Shown here one piece after another: positions 44,019-52,910 of a DNA stretch of 64,000 nt. Location of the stretch: the NCBI RefSeq assembly GCF_017599385.1, contig NZ_JAGFPK010000001.1:3084483-3148482 (forward strand), given 5' to 3'. The DNA comes from Ciceribacter sp. L1K22. Its GTDB lineage: Bacteria > Pseudomonadota > Alphaproteobacteria > Rhizobiales > Rhizobiaceae. Positions within the stretch are counted from its first letter, which is position 1. The number at the start of each line of letters is the position of its first letter. Made by a program: the position numbers and the translations under genes. Under the pieces are notes generated by a model. The model worked only from the letters and a program-made list of their open reading frames with translations, was not told the DNA's origin and searched no databases.

Positions 44019-44954
44019 ATGAAATTGTCCCGCCAGTTTCCCCTGAATGCGCTGCGTGTCTTCGAAGCGGTCGCCCGTCTCGAAAACTTCACCCGCGCCG
44101 GCGAAGAGCTCGGCATGACCCAGACGGCCGTCAGTTACCAGATCAAGCTTCTGGAGGAACATCTCGGCGAAGCCGTCTTCATCCGCAAACCCCGGGCGCT
44201 GCAACTGACACCTGCTGGCGAGCGTCTGCTTCCCAAGGTGTCCGACGCCTTCAACCTTTTGGCCGAGGCAGTGTCCAGCGCCCAGAAAGCGGGTGGCGAA
44301 ACGCTCGAAATTCACACGATCCCGACCTTCGCCTCGCAGTGGCTGGCCCGCAATCTGGGCAATTTCCAGCTGGCTCACCCGGAGGTGGCCGTGCGGTTGC
44401 TGCGCATTGCCAAATTCACGGACTTCCGTAACACGACGGCGGATGTGTCGATCTTTTGGGGCGGGGAGCAGCGGGACGACCTTGTCTACGTCGACCTTCT
44501 TCGTCCACTCTACTCCCCACTACTGTCGCCAAAGCTGGCTGCAACTATCGGTGGGATCGAAACGCCTGCCGACCTTCTCAAACTGCCGCTGATCAGCCCG
44601 AACGATTCCTGGTGGCTGCAATGGTTTCAGGCCGCCGGGCTGAGCGATCCTAAGCTTCCGGCCACCCGCCAGAACATTTTCGAATCCCAGGACCTCGAGG
44701 CCAGTGCAGCCCTGGCCGGCCAGGGCGTTGCGATCGTCAGTCCCTTCTTCTTTCCCGACGAGCTGGCATCAGGACGACTGATCCAACCCTTCGACCTTGC
44801 GCTGCAGGCCCGAGACCCAATCCGCCTCGTCTACCCCAAGGCCAAGCGCAACCAGCACAAGATCCGCGCCTTCCATCACTGGATCGAAACCGCGATACAG
44901 GCCTCAGAGGAAGCGCGGCGGACCGTCAACCAGTCTCCAGACGTCACGGCTTGA
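44019..44954 (+). CDS. LysR-family regulator (GcvA type), paralogue 1
   Basis: The 311-aa protein has an N-terminal winged helix (residues 5-62, with FTRAGEELGMTQTAVSYQIKLLE) and an effector domain with PTFASQWLARNLGNFQ, as in the GcvA subgroup. It is about as long as, and clearly related to, the LysR gene at 45220; they share PLNAL, MTQTAVSYQIKLLE and the ASGRLIQPF/ASGQLVQPF end. The ATG at 44019 follows AAGAGAG. Between xdhC and puuD, it is a candidate regulator of purine catabolism. Confidence 0.88.
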   Translation: MKLSRQFPLNALRVFEAVARLENFTRAGEELGMTQTAVSYQIKLLEEHLGEAVFIRKPRALQLTPAGERLLPKVSDAFNLLAEAVSSAQKAGGETLEIHTIPTFASQWLARNLGNFQLAHPEVAVRLLRIAKFTDFRNTTADVSIFWGGEQRDDLVYVDLLRPLYSPLLSPKLAATIGGIETPADLLKLPLISPNDSWWLQWFQAAGLSDPKLPATRQNIFESQDLEASAALAGQGVAIVSPFFFPDELASGRLIQPFDLALQARDPIRLVYPKAKRNQHKIRAFHHWIETAIQASEEARRTVNQSPDVTA

Positions 44955-45104
44955 GAGCGCCTCCCGGCGGTCCGCACGTGCCTCGCGTTCTCCGATGTCG
45001 CGCCGCATCTCTGCGGACAGAAGCCCGCTCCTGCGCCGGGTCAGCGAAGGAGCAAGAAGCCGTTTGAGAAGACGCAGAATTCGCCTCGGCGCAATGAAGC
45101 TCAT
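44904..45104 (-). CDS. Small DUF1127-like protein opposite LysR paralogue 2
   Basis: The 66-aa product is strongly basic (RRILRLLKRLLAPSLTRRRSG) with MRRDIGERE, close to the RDIG motif of DUF1127, then a Arg/Glu-rich tail. GAGGAA lies 7 nt before the ATG at 45104. Its 3' end overlaps the end of LysR paralogue 1 by 51 nt on the opposite strand. Divergence from LysR paralogue 2 mirrors the arrangement at 43945/44019. Confidence 0.55.
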   Translation of the reverse strand: MSFIAPRRILRLLKRLLAPSLTRRRSGLLSAEMRRDIGEREARADRREALSSRDVWRLVDGPPRFL

Positions 45105-45219
45105 GGCCGTTCCTCGTTGACAAAGATGCTGTTCAGTTGATCTATGAGAGAGGAAATAGTGCGGATAATGATTGTAGACCAACCGAATATCCGTCTTGAT
45201 GGATCAAGAGAACTCATCC

Positions 45220-46107
45220 ATGAAACTCTCCCGCAACCTGCCGCTGAACGCGCTGAAGGTCTTTGAGGCAGCCGCCCGGCACCTGAGCTTCACCAGGGCC
45301 GGCAAAGAACTCGGAATGACCCAGACGGCGGTCAGCTATCAAATCAAGCTGCTGGAAGATCTGCTCGGCGAGCCGCTGTTCCTCCGCCGCCCGCGACAGG
45401 TGAGGCTGACGGAGGCGGGCGAGCGGCTGGCGCCAAAGCTGGGCGAAGCCTTTTCCATCATGCAGGAAGCGTTGGCGAACCTGGGTGAAAAGACACAGAC
45501 AACGCTGACGATCCACTCCACCGCGACATTCGCGCATCAGTGGCTGGCGCACCATATCGGTGACTTTCAGCTGAGGCACCCGAAGATCGCGGTCAGGCTG
45601 GAGACCTCGCAGGACATGATCGATTTCCAGAAAACGGAAGCCGACGTGGCAATCCGGGCGGGAAAGGCTCCTTGGCCCGGCCTCGAACGGCAGCGCCTGA
45701 TGAAGATAGACTTCACGCCCATGCTGAGCCCGCAATTGGTGCAAAGCATAGGCGGCCTCTCCTCGCCGGCCGACCTTTTGAAGCTGAGGCTGATCGATCC
45801 GGGCGATCCCTGGTGGAGGATATGGCTGACCGCCGCCGGAGTGACAGACCCGGACCTCGACAGCAGGCCACGCAGCAAACTCGGAGCGCAATCCATCGAA
45901 GCGCAGGTCGCGATCGCCGGAAAGGGCGTGGCCATTCTGACGCCTGCCTTCTACGGCCCAGAACTCGCGTCAGGCCAGCTCGTCCAACCGTTCCCGCTGG
46001 TGTGCAGCGAGGACTGCGACTACTGGCTTGCCTACCCCGAGAACCGGCGGAACATCCCCAAAATCCGCGATTTCAAAGCGTGGATCATGGAGGCATGGCA
46101 GCGTTGA
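45220..46107 (+). CDS. LysR-family regulator (GcvA type), paralogue 2
   Basis: The 295-aa protein has a winged helix (FTRAGKELGMTQTAVSYQIKLLE) and the GcvA-type effector domain (TATFAHQWLAHHIGDFQ, ADVAIRAGK). It is a tandem paralogue of the gene at 44019. I chose the ATG at 45220 because it aligns with paralogue 1 and follows CAAGAGA, the same leader as in the sister gene. A palindrome CTTGAT-GG-ATCAAG at 45195-45208 overlaps the ribosome-binding region. It is upstream of puuD and guaD. Confidence 0.9.
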   Translation: MKLSRNLPLNALKVFEAAARHLSFTRAGKELGMTQTAVSYQIKLLEDLLGEPLFLRRPRQVRLTEAGERLAPKLGEAFSIMQEALANLGEKTQTTLTIHSTATFAHQWLAHHIGDFQLRHPKIAVRLETSQDMIDFQKTEADVAIRAGKAPWPGLERQRLMKIDFTPMLSPQLVQSIGGLSSPADLLKLRLIDPGDPWWRIWLTAAGVTDPDLDSRPRSKLGAQSIEAQVAIAGKGVAILTPAFYGPELASGQLVQPFPLVCSEDCDYWLAYPENRRNIPKIRDFKAWIMEAWQR

Positions 46108-46137
46108 CAAATATCGACACAGCCGCCGATCTCCAAC

Positions 46138-46470
46138 TCAGAACGACATATCGGGCGCATAGAGGCAGCGTGGCGTATTTTCGTCGGGGAACAGACAGAG
46201 ATGATACTCGCTGTCCTTCGACCGCCGCGTGCTGTCTTGCGCAAACTTGAACGTGTGGCTCCTGGTAACCAGCCTGTGGTCACCGGGCGCCAGCGTCAGC
46301 TGGTATCCGCCTTGGATGATGCGGACGCTGCTCGCCGGAATCTGCTGGCAATCACCGGAATGTTCATTGCCGTTGCAGCAGAAGGCATCGTAGCGCCATC
46401 CGGAATGGGCGTCATGAGCCGAAACATCGAACGCAAACAATACACCGAAGGTCATCGCTATTGTGCGCAT
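46138..46470 (-). CDS. Secreted cysteine-containing protein, 110 aa
   Basis: The precursor has a short signal peptide (MRTIAMTFGVLFAFDVSA). The mature part starts HDAHSGWRYDAFCCNGNEHSGDC and ends with CLFPDENTPRCLYAP, so it has five Cys likely paired in the periplasm. This layout is shared by small unnamed rhizobial periplasmic proteins. The ATG at 46470 gives a proper signal peptide; the 46542 start does not. It lies convergent to LysR paralogue 2 and divergent from puuD. Function unknown. Confidence 0.68.
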   Translation of the reverse strand: MRTIAMTFGVLFAFDVSAHDAHSGWRYDAFCCNGNEHSGDCQQIPASSVRIIQGGYQLTLAPGDHRLVTRSHTFKFAQDSTRRSKDSEYHLCLFPDENTPRCLYAPDMSF

Positions 46471-46704
46471 TGGCGGTTTCTCCGTTGAAGACCTTCCGCC
46501 GGTACCAACGCAAACCACCTCCCCAGCGGAATTGCGACACAAATATAACAGTTCTCAAATATGAGGACCAATGCACGTTCTCAGGGGTGCGTTTTCGCAG
46601 CGCACCATAGCCTGAGGAAAGCTTGGCCTTCGTCCGTGATTTCACTTTCCAACCCCGGCCTTTTTCGACAAGGTAACCGGTCGGGAGGAAGAAAGGGATG
46701 CTGC

Positions 46705-47940
46705 ATGTATGAGTTCGCCATAGCCTGGGAATGGCTGTCCTTCGCCGTCCGCTGGCTGCATGTAATCACCGCGGTCGCATGGATCGGATCGTCGTTCTAC
46801 TTCATCGCGCTGGACCTCGGACTTGTGAAGCGACCGGGCATGCCAGCAGGCGTTTACGGCGAGGAATGGCAGGTCCATGGAGGCGGCTTCTACCATGTGC
46901 AGAAATATCTGGTAGCACCGGCGTCGATGCCGGAGCATCTGACCTGGTTCAAGTGGGAAAGCTATTTCACCTGGCTCTCCGGCTTCGCCATGCTCTGCGT
47001 GGTCTACTACGGCGGCGCCGATCTCTTCCTGATCGACAGGCATGTGCTCGACATCGAGCCATGGCAGGCGATCTGTCTGTCGCTCGCCTCGCTCGCCGTC
47101 GGCTGGCTGATCTACGACCTGCTCTGCAAGTCGCCGCTCGGCCGCAACACCTGGGGCCTGATGATCCTGCTCTACATCGTGCTGGTTGCCATGGCCTGGG
47201 GCTATACCCAGGTCTTCACCGGCCGCGCCGCCTTCCTGCATCTTGGTGCGTTCACCGCCACCATCATGTCGGCGAATGTCTTCTTCATCATCATCCCGAA
47301 CCAGAAGATCGTCGTCGCCGACCTGATCGCGGGGCGCACCCCCGATCCGAAGTACGGCATCATCGCCAAGCAGCGCTCGCTCCACAACAATTACCTGACG
47401 CTGCCCGTCATCTTCTTCATGCTGTCGAACCATTATCCGCTGGCCTTTGCCACGGCATACAACTGGATCATCGCGGCGCTGGTCTTCCTGATGGGCGTGA
47501 CGATAAGGCACTGGTTCAACACCACGCACGCCCGCAAAGGCCGCCCGACATGGACCTGGGCGGCGACGGTGATCATCTTCATCGTCATTGCCTGGCTGTC
47601 GACGGTGCAGAAGCCGGCGCCGGAGACGGAACTCTCCGTCGCACCGTCGAACCTGCGCTTCGTGGAGAACCCACACTACGAGGCGGCGCGCGACATCGTG
47701 CAGGGCCGCTGCTCCATGTGCCACGCCGCCGAACCGGTCTGGGAAGGCATCGCTCGTGCACCAAAGGGCGTGAAGCTGGAAACCGACGCGGAAATCGCCA
47801 GCCATGCGCGCGAGATCTACATCCAGGCTGCCCGCAGCCACGCCATGCCGCCCGGCAACATCACGGAGATTGAAGAACAGGACCGCGCCTTGCTGGCTGC
47901 CTGGTACGAAAGCGCCGTCAGCGGGACCGCCACGCCATGA
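46705..47940 (+). CDS. puuD: Urate hydroxylase PuuD (membrane-bound, cytochrome c fused)
   Basis: The 411-aa protein has about eight membrane helices (DUF989 domain, residues 1-310, with RWLHVITAVAWIGSSFYF and conserved His) and a C-terminal c-type heme domain with CSMCH near residue 340. PuuD oxidises urate to 5-hydroxyisourate and passes electrons to the respiratory chain instead of O2 as soluble uricase would. The ATG at 46705 follows GGAGGAAGAAAGGG; the longer frame adds a non-homologous leader. guaD overlaps its stop by 4 nt. No other uricase gene is in the window. Confidence 0.93.
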   Translation: MYEFAIAWEWLSFAVRWLHVITAVAWIGSSFYFIALDLGLVKRPGMPAGVYGEEWQVHGGGFYHVQKYLVAPASMPEHLTWFKWESYFTWLSGFAMLCVVYYGGADLFLIDRHVLDIEPWQAICLSLASLAVGWLIYDLLCKSPLGRNTWGLMILLYIVLVAMAWGYTQVFTGRAAFLHLGAFTATIMSANVFFIIIPNQKIVVADLIAGRTPDPKYGIIAKQRSLHNNYLTLPVIFFMLSNHYPLAFATAYNWIIAALVFLMGVTIRHWFNTTHARKGRPTWTWAATVIIFIVIAWLSTVQKPAPETELSVAPSNLRFVENPHYEAARDIVQGRCSMCHAAEPVWEGIARAPKGVKLETDAEIASHAREIYIQAARSHAMPPGNITEIEEQDRALLAAWYESAVSGTATP

Positions 47941-49250
47941 GCGCGGTGCTCTACCGTGGACGGCTGCTCTCCTTCTATCGCGCACCGCTCTCGGTCGACG
48001 ACAACGATAGCTATCTTTATGAAGCGGACGGCGCCCTGCTGGTGGAACATGGCCGGATCGTCGCATGCGGTGACTTCACTGCCGTTAGGAGCGCGAGCCC
48101 GGATGACATCGAGGTCGTGGATCACCGCCCTCACCTGATCCTGCCGGGGCTGATCGATACGCACGTGCATTTCCCGCAGATGCAGGTGATCGGCTCCTAT
48201 GCCGCCAACCTGCTGGAATGGCTGGATACCTACACCTTTCCCGAGGAATGTCGCTTCGTCGAGACGGCCCATGCCGAACGCATCGCGACGCATTTCTTTG
48301 ATGAGTTCTTTCGCCAGGGGACGACGACCGCCGTCGCCTACCTCTCGGTCCACAAGGCTTCTGCCGACGCCTTCTTCGCCGAAAACCTGCGCCGCGGCAG
48401 CCTGATGATCGCCGGCAAGGTGATGATGGACCGCAACGCCCCGCAGGGCCTGCTGGACTCACCGCAGCTCGGCTATGAGGAGACCCGCGCCGTCATCGCG
48501 CAATGGCACTGCAAGGGCCGCAACCATGTCGCCATCACGCCCCGTTTCGCCATCACCTCGACGCCGGCTCAAATGGAGGCAACGCAGGCTTTGGCGCGGG
48601 AATTCCCGGACCTTCACATCCAGACGCATCTGTCGGAAAACCTCGCCGAGATCGACTATACCTGCTCGCTCTATCCTGAAGCGATCGACTACACCGACAT
48701 CTACTCGCGTTATGGACTGCTGGGCCGCAAGACCCTGCTGGGCCACGCCATCCATCTTTCCGACCGCGAGGCCGACGCGATCAGCGAGGCGGGCGCGATC
48801 GCCGTCCATTGCCCGACGTCAAACCTCTTCCTCGGCTCGGGCCTGTTCCCGATGAAGAAGTACCAGAAGCGCGACAAGCCGGTCCGGATCGCGGTCGCCA
48901 CCGATATCGGCGGAGGATCCAGCTACTCCATGCTGAGAACCATGGATGAGGCCTACAAGATCCAGCAACTGCTGGGGGAGCGGCTGAATCCGCTGGAAAG
49001 CTTCTATCTGATGACACGCGGCAACGCCGAGGCATTGTCGCTTGAAGACCGTATCGGCACGCTTGAGCCGGGGACCGATGCCGACTTCATTGTCATGGAT
49101 GCCAGTGCGACACCCGCGATGGCGCTCAAGATGGAGGTCGTGAAAACGCTGGCGGAGGAACTCTTCCTGCTGCAGACCCTGGGCGACGACAGGTCGGTGG
49201 TGGAGACCTATGTCGCCGGTAGGCCAATGAAACCGGTCGCGACGATGTGA
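47937..49250 (+). CDS. guaD: Guanine deaminase
   Basis: The 437-aa amidohydrolase has the zinc motif LIDTHVHFPQMQ, the stretch FFAENLRRGSLMIAGKVMMDRNAP, HLSENLAEI and CPTSNLFLGSGLFP, which are those of bacterial GuaD. It converts guanine to xanthine and ammonia. It overlaps puuD by 4 nt, so guanine deamination and urate oxidation are made together. DUF3052 and ion-channel genes follow within 20 nt, apparently in the same operon. Confidence 0.95.
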   Translation: MSAVLYRGRLLSFYRAPLSVDDNDSYLYEADGALLVEHGRIVACGDFTAVRSASPDDIEVVDHRPHLILPGLIDTHVHFPQMQVIGSYAANLLEWLDTYTFPEECRFVETAHAERIATHFFDEFFRQGTTTAVAYLSVHKASADAFFAENLRRGSLMIAGKVMMDRNAPQGLLDSPQLGYEETRAVIAQWHCKGRNHVAITPRFAITSTPAQMEATQALAREFPDLHIQTHLSENLAEIDYTCSLYPEAIDYTDIYSRYGLLGRKTLLGHAIHLSDREADAISEAGAIAVHCPTSNLFLGSGLFPMKKYQKRDKPVRIAVATDIGGGSSYSMLRTMDEAYKIQQLLGERLNPLESFYLMTRGNAEALSLEDRIGTLEPGTDADFIVMDASATPAMALKMEVVKTLAEELFLLQTLGDDRSVVETYVAGRPMKPVATM

Positions 49251-49256
49251 GGGACA

Positions 49257-49688
49257 ATGAGCGACAGCGGCTATTCCGGCACGCCCCTTCCCCGGAAGCT
49301 CGGATTGAAGCCGGGCCTGTCCGCGCTGTTCGTCGCGCTGCCGGACGATCTTCGCCACCTGACCGACGAACTGCCTGAAGCGAGGATTGAGCCTTCAATG
49401 CCAGGAAGCGCGAGCGTCCGTCTTGATTATCTGCACGTCTTCGAAACAGAGCGCACAGCACTGGAGGATAATGCGGAACGGCTGAAAGGCAGGCTGAAGC
49501 CCACCGGCATGCTTTGGATTTCCTGGCCGAAAAAGGCCTCCAAGGTCCACACCACGATAACCGAGGATGTCCTGCGGGCGATATTCCTGCCGATCGGTCT
49601 CGTCGACATAAAGGTGTGCGCGGTCACGGATATATGGTCGGGCCTGAAATTCGTTTTTCGCAAGGACCAGCGCGGAAGCCTGGGTTGA
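49257..49688 (+). CDS. DUF3052-family protein
   Basis: The 143-aa protein matches DUF3052: YSGTPLPRKLGLKPG at the N-terminus, and LKPTGMLWISWPKKASKVHTTITEDVLR with WSGLKFVFRK at the end. The family is cytoplasmic, of unknown function and often single-gene; it has a nucleotide-binding-like feel in its LGLKPG loop, which is only an impression. It starts 6 nt after guaD, in the same transcription unit. Confidence 0.85.
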   Translation: MSDSGYSGTPLPRKLGLKPGLSALFVALPDDLRHLTDELPEARIEPSMPGSASVRLDYLHVFETERTALEDNAERLKGRLKPTGMLWISWPKKASKVHTTITEDVLRAIFLPIGLVDIKVCAVTDIWSGLKFVFRKDQRGSLG

Positions 49689-49704
49689 CGTCACGGACAC
49701 CGCA

Positions 49705-50142
49705 ATGAACATGCTCCTCAATCTGGCCCTTGGCACGCTCATGATCTCCCTGACGGTCGTGATTCATACATTCGGCCTGATGGGTGTGACCCAGGCGATG
49801 AGTTGGATCAGCGATCGCATCCGCCTTCACCGTCATCGCAGTCGCCTGATCGCGATGAACACCGTTGTGCTGGGGGTTTTTGCAGTCCTGACCACAGAAG
49901 TTTGGCTGTGGGCGATCTGTTATTGGCTGATCGGTTTCTTCGACAGTTTCGAGGTCGCCCTCTACTTCTCGACGGTCACCTTCTCGACCATTGGATACGG
50001 CGACGTCATCCCGCACCCCGAATGGCGCCTCTTGGCCGGCATGGAAGGCGTCGACGGCTTTTTGTTGATCGGTTGGTCTACGGCCTACCTCGTCGCGGCC
50101 GGCATCCGCGTCGGCCCGTTCCGGTCCGGCGAGCATTTTTGA
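49705..50142 (+). CDS. Two-helix potassium channel-like protein
   Basis: The 145-aa membrane protein has helices at residues ~5-30, ~50-75 and a pore region with the K+ selectivity filter STIGYGD (residues ~95-102) followed by a final helix (~118-135). It resembles the ion-trans_2 group of small K+ channels. It begins 16 nt after the DUF3052 gene, so it probably belongs to the puuD-guaD operon; why is unclear. Confidence 0.82.
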   Translation: MNMLLNLALGTLMISLTVVIHTFGLMGVTQAMSWISDRIRLHRHRSRLIAMNTVVLGVFAVLTTEVWLWAICYWLIGFFDSFEVALYFSTVTFSTIGYGDVIPHPEWRLLAGMEGVDGFLLIGWSTAYLVAAGIRVGPFRSGEHF

Positions 50143-50260
50143 GCATCTCTCGGCCGAAAAGAACGGAGGTAAAATATTTTTACCTCTTAAGTCCCTTCCT
50201 GTTTCCAGCGCGCCGCCTGTCGTGATATGGGCGATGGGGAACCTGGCCGAGGAGTGGATA

Positions 50261-51412
50261 ATGGGCGCGAACCTGGAGATTGCCGACCTGAAGAAGCTGG
50301 CGCGCCGGCGCGTGCCGAAGATGTTCTTCGACTATGCCGACAGCGGCGCCTGGACCGAAGGCACCTACCGGGCCAACGAGACTGACTTTTCCAGGATCAA
50401 GCTGCGTCAGCGCATTCTGGTCGACATGACGAACCGCACGCTTGCCTCCGAAATGATCGGCCAGCCTGTCTCGATGCCGGTCGCCCTGTCGCCGACCGGC
50501 CTCACGGGCATGCAGCATGCCGATGGCGAGATGCTGGCGGCACAGGCGGCGGAGGAAGCCGGCGTTCCCTTCACGCTCTCGACCATGAGCATCTGCTCGA
50601 TCGAGGACGTCGCCTCGGTGACGACCAAGCCCTTCTGGTTCCAGCTCTATGTGATGAAGGACCGGGATTTCGTCATCAACCTGATCGACCGCGCCAAGGC
50701 GGCTAAATGCTCGGCACTGGTACTGACGCTTGATTTGCAGATCCTTGGCCAGCGGCACAAGGACATCCGCAACGGCCTCTCCGCGCCGCCGAAGTTCACG
50801 CCGAAGCACATCTGGCAGATGGCGACCCGACCCGGCTGGTGCCTGAAGATGCTGGGCACGCAACGCCGCACCTTCCGCAACATCGTCGGCCACGCCAAGA
50901 GCGTCACCGACCTCTCCTCGCTCTCGGCCTGGACGGCGGAGCAGTTCGATCCGAAACTGTCGTGGAACGATGTCGCCTGGATCAAGGAGCGCTGGGGCGG
51001 TCCGCTGATCCTGAAGGGCATTCTCGATCCGGAGGATGCCAGGATGGCGCTCTCCACAGGCGCGGACGCGATCATCGTCTCCAACCATGGCGGCCGCCAA
51101 CTGGACGGAGCCCATTCGTCGATCGCCATGCTACCGCGCATCGTCGACGCGGTCGGCGACAAGATCGAAGTCCACATGGATGGCGGCATCCGCTCCGGTC
51201 AGGATGTGCTGAAGGCCGTCGCCCTTGGCGCAAAGGGCACTTACATCGGGCGTCCCTTCCTCTATGGCCTCGGTGCCGGCGGCAGGCAGGGCGTCACGAC
51301 GGCGCTTGAGATCATCCGGAAGGAGATGGACATCACGATGGCCCTTTGCGGTAAGCGCGATATCAAGACCATCGACGGATCGATCATCGCCGAAAACCCG
51401 TTCGCCGTCTGA
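50261..51412 (+). CDS. FMN-dependent alpha-hydroxy-acid oxidase/dehydrogenase (LldD family)
   Basis: The 383-aa TIM-barrel enzyme has the family motif SNHGGRQLDG (with catalytic His and Arg), DGGIRSGQDVLKAVALGAKGTYIGRPFLYG (FMN binding) and FFDYADSGAW near the N-terminus. It oxidises an L-2-hydroxy acid such as L-lactate or glycolate. Glycolate relatives would suit a purine cluster that yields glyoxylate, but lactate is equally likely. The ATG at 50261 follows GAGGAG. It is convergent with the metallophosphoesterase pair. Confidence 0.9.
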   Translation: MGANLEIADLKKLARRRVPKMFFDYADSGAWTEGTYRANETDFSRIKLRQRILVDMTNRTLASEMIGQPVSMPVALSPTGLTGMQHADGEMLAAQAAEEAGVPFTLSTMSICSIEDVASVTTKPFWFQLYVMKDRDFVINLIDRAKAAKCSALVLTLDLQILGQRHKDIRNGLSAPPKFTPKHIWQMATRPGWCLKMLGTQRRTFRNIVGHAKSVTDLSSLSAWTAEQFDPKLSWNDVAWIKERWGGPLILKGILDPEDARMALSTGADAIIVSNHGGRQLDGAHSSIAMLPRIVDAVGDKIEVHMDGGIRSGQDVLKAVALGAKGTYIGRPFLYGLGAGGRQGVTTALEIIRKEMDITMALCGKRDIKTIDGSIIAENPFAV

Positions 51413-52153
51413 TTATCCGGCCCAGCCGGTCGAAAGCACACGCGCCCATGTATCGAAGCCTTGCTGCCGCGCGAGTTCAGCGGCTGCGAGATGATCGTAG
51501 GCAACCTGCTGGAAGGTCGGCTGCCAGCCGTGCGTTGTTTTCTCAAGGATCGCATAGCAGGCAAAGGGCGCGCCCTGCTCCAGCCGGTGCTCCCAAGGCT
51601 TGTGATAGGCAAACCCGGGGCAACCGACGCTCCCGGGATTGACGACCAGCCGGCCATCCGAAAGCGTTACCGCGCGTTGCACATGCGTATGGCCGCACAG
51701 GATCAGCGGATAATCGACACCTGCCGCCTGACGCTCGATATAGTCTCGGTCGCTGAGGCGAAAATAGCCCTCGGGCGTCAGCGTTTCGAGCCAGGCAACC
51801 GAGTCGCTTTCCGGCGTCGCATGGCAGAGCAGAACCTCGTCGGCGAAGACGAGCGTCAATGGCAATTGCCCGATCCAGTCGAAGTCCTCCCGGCGCAGCA
51901 GCGGATAGGCCGGCCGCTCCCAGTCGCCGAAAGCGTCTGGCTGCTCCTCGATCAGGGCCCGGTCGTGATTGCCCCTCACCGTCGGGAGATTCAGCGGCGC
52001 GAGGATCGCCGCAGTCTTTCCCGCATCGATCGGACCTGAGAAGATATCGCCGAGGTTGACGATATCGGTGACGCCGAGTGTTGCAATATCCTCGAGCACC
52101 GCCTCAAGGGCCAGATGATTGCCGTGGATGTCGGCGATAGCTGCAAAGCGCAC
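51413..52153 (-). CDS. Metallophosphoesterase (YfcE-like), copy 2
   Basis: The 246-aa protein has the calcineurin-type metal motifs in order: IADIHGNHLAL, NLGDIFSGP, RGNHDRAL, CHATPESD, CGHTHVQR, then NPGSVGCPGF. These proteins hydrolyse phosphodiesters or phosphomonoesters, sometimes bis(p-nucleosides). The start is GTG, immediately after the TGA of copy 1 (TGAGTG), so the two are co-translated. The pair shares at least half of their residues by eye, showing a tandem duplication. It lies between lldD and the uraH-allA genes. Confidence 0.88.
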   Translation of the reverse strand: MRFAAIADIHGNHLALEAVLEDIATLGVTDIVNLGDIFSGPIDAGKTAAILAPLNLPTVRGNHDRALIEEQPDAFGDWERPAYPLLRREDFDWIGQLPLTLVFADEVLLCHATPESDSVAWLETLTPEGYFRLSDRDYIERQAAGVDYPLILCGHTHVQRAVTLSDGRLVVNPGSVGCPGFAYHKPWEHRLEQGAPFACYAILEKTTHGWQPTFQQVAYDHLAAAELARQQGFDTWARVLSTGWAG

Positions 52154-52909
52154 TCAGTCCTCCGCATCGATGAAGCCGGTGGCAAGACCGCTCGCCCACC
52201 CCGCCCGACCGTTGCGCGCGGCGAGGTCGGCCATGGCCATATGATCGTACGGCACCTGCCGGAAGGTCACGGACCAGGCTCCATTCAGCTTCTCGCAGAT
52301 CGCGTAGCTCGCGTGAACATGTCCGGCCTCCACCTTATGCGGATACGGCGTGTCGTCCTGGTATGCTGGCCCGCCGACACTGCCGGGATTGACGATGAGG
52401 CGCCCGTCGGAAAGCCTGACCATACGAGGCAGGTGTGTATGTCCACACAGGATCAACGACTGAGGTATGCCCTGGGCCCAGGCCTCAATCTCGCCAGCGC
52501 GACGCATGACCACGTGTCCGTCTGGTGTTACCGTCTCCAGCCAATACGTGTTGTCGTCTTTCGGGGTCGCATGGCAGAGATACACCTCCTCGCGCCAGAC
52601 CATGGAAAACGGCAGGCTTCGCAGCCATTCCAGATGCGCCGGCGCCAGCTGCGCGAAGGAATCCGCCTCCCAGCTGTGCATGGCATCGACCGCATGCTCG
52701 ACGAGATAACGATCGTGATTGCCGCGAACTGTCGGCAGATCCAAGGATACCAGAAGATCGGCGGTCCGGCCTGCCTCCAGTGGACCCGAGAGGCAGTCGC
52801 CGAGATTGACGACATCAGAAGGGGCGATGCCCTTATCTGCAATGTCCGAAAGGACGGCCTCCAGCGCCAGGCAGTTGCCGTGCACATCCGCGATCGCCGC
52901 AAATCGCAT
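52154..52909 (-). CDS. Metallophosphoesterase (YfcE-like), copy 1
   Basis: The 251-aa paralogue of the next gene has IADVHGNCLALEAVL, NLGDCLSGP, RGNHDRYL, CHATPKDD, CGHTHLPR and NPGSVGGPAY. The expected metal-binding Asp, His and Asn residues are present in both copies, so both should be active. It starts directly upstream of copy 2 and 2 nt after uraH's stop on the same strand, so the two are part of a uraH-containing operon. Its substrate is not indicated. Confidence 0.88.
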   Translation of the reverse strand: MRFAAIADVHGNCLALEAVLSDIADKGIAPSDVVNLGDCLSGPLEAGRTADLLVSLDLPTVRGNHDRYLVEHAVDAMHSWEADSFAQLAPAHLEWLRSLPFSMVWREEVYLCHATPKDDNTYWLETVTPDGHVVMRRAGEIEAWAQGIPQSLILCGHTHLPRMVRLSDGRLIVNPGSVGGPAYQDDTPYPHKVEAGHVHASYAICEKLNGAWSVTFRQVPYDHMAMADLAARNGRAGWASGLATGFIDAED

Positions 52910-52910
52910 G

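Noticed and set aside
45195-45208. CTTGAT-GG-ATCAAG before LysR paralogue 2 as an FNR/FixK box
   Set aside because: The half-sites are 2 nt apart rather than 4, so it does not fit the consensus; it may only affect the ribosome site.
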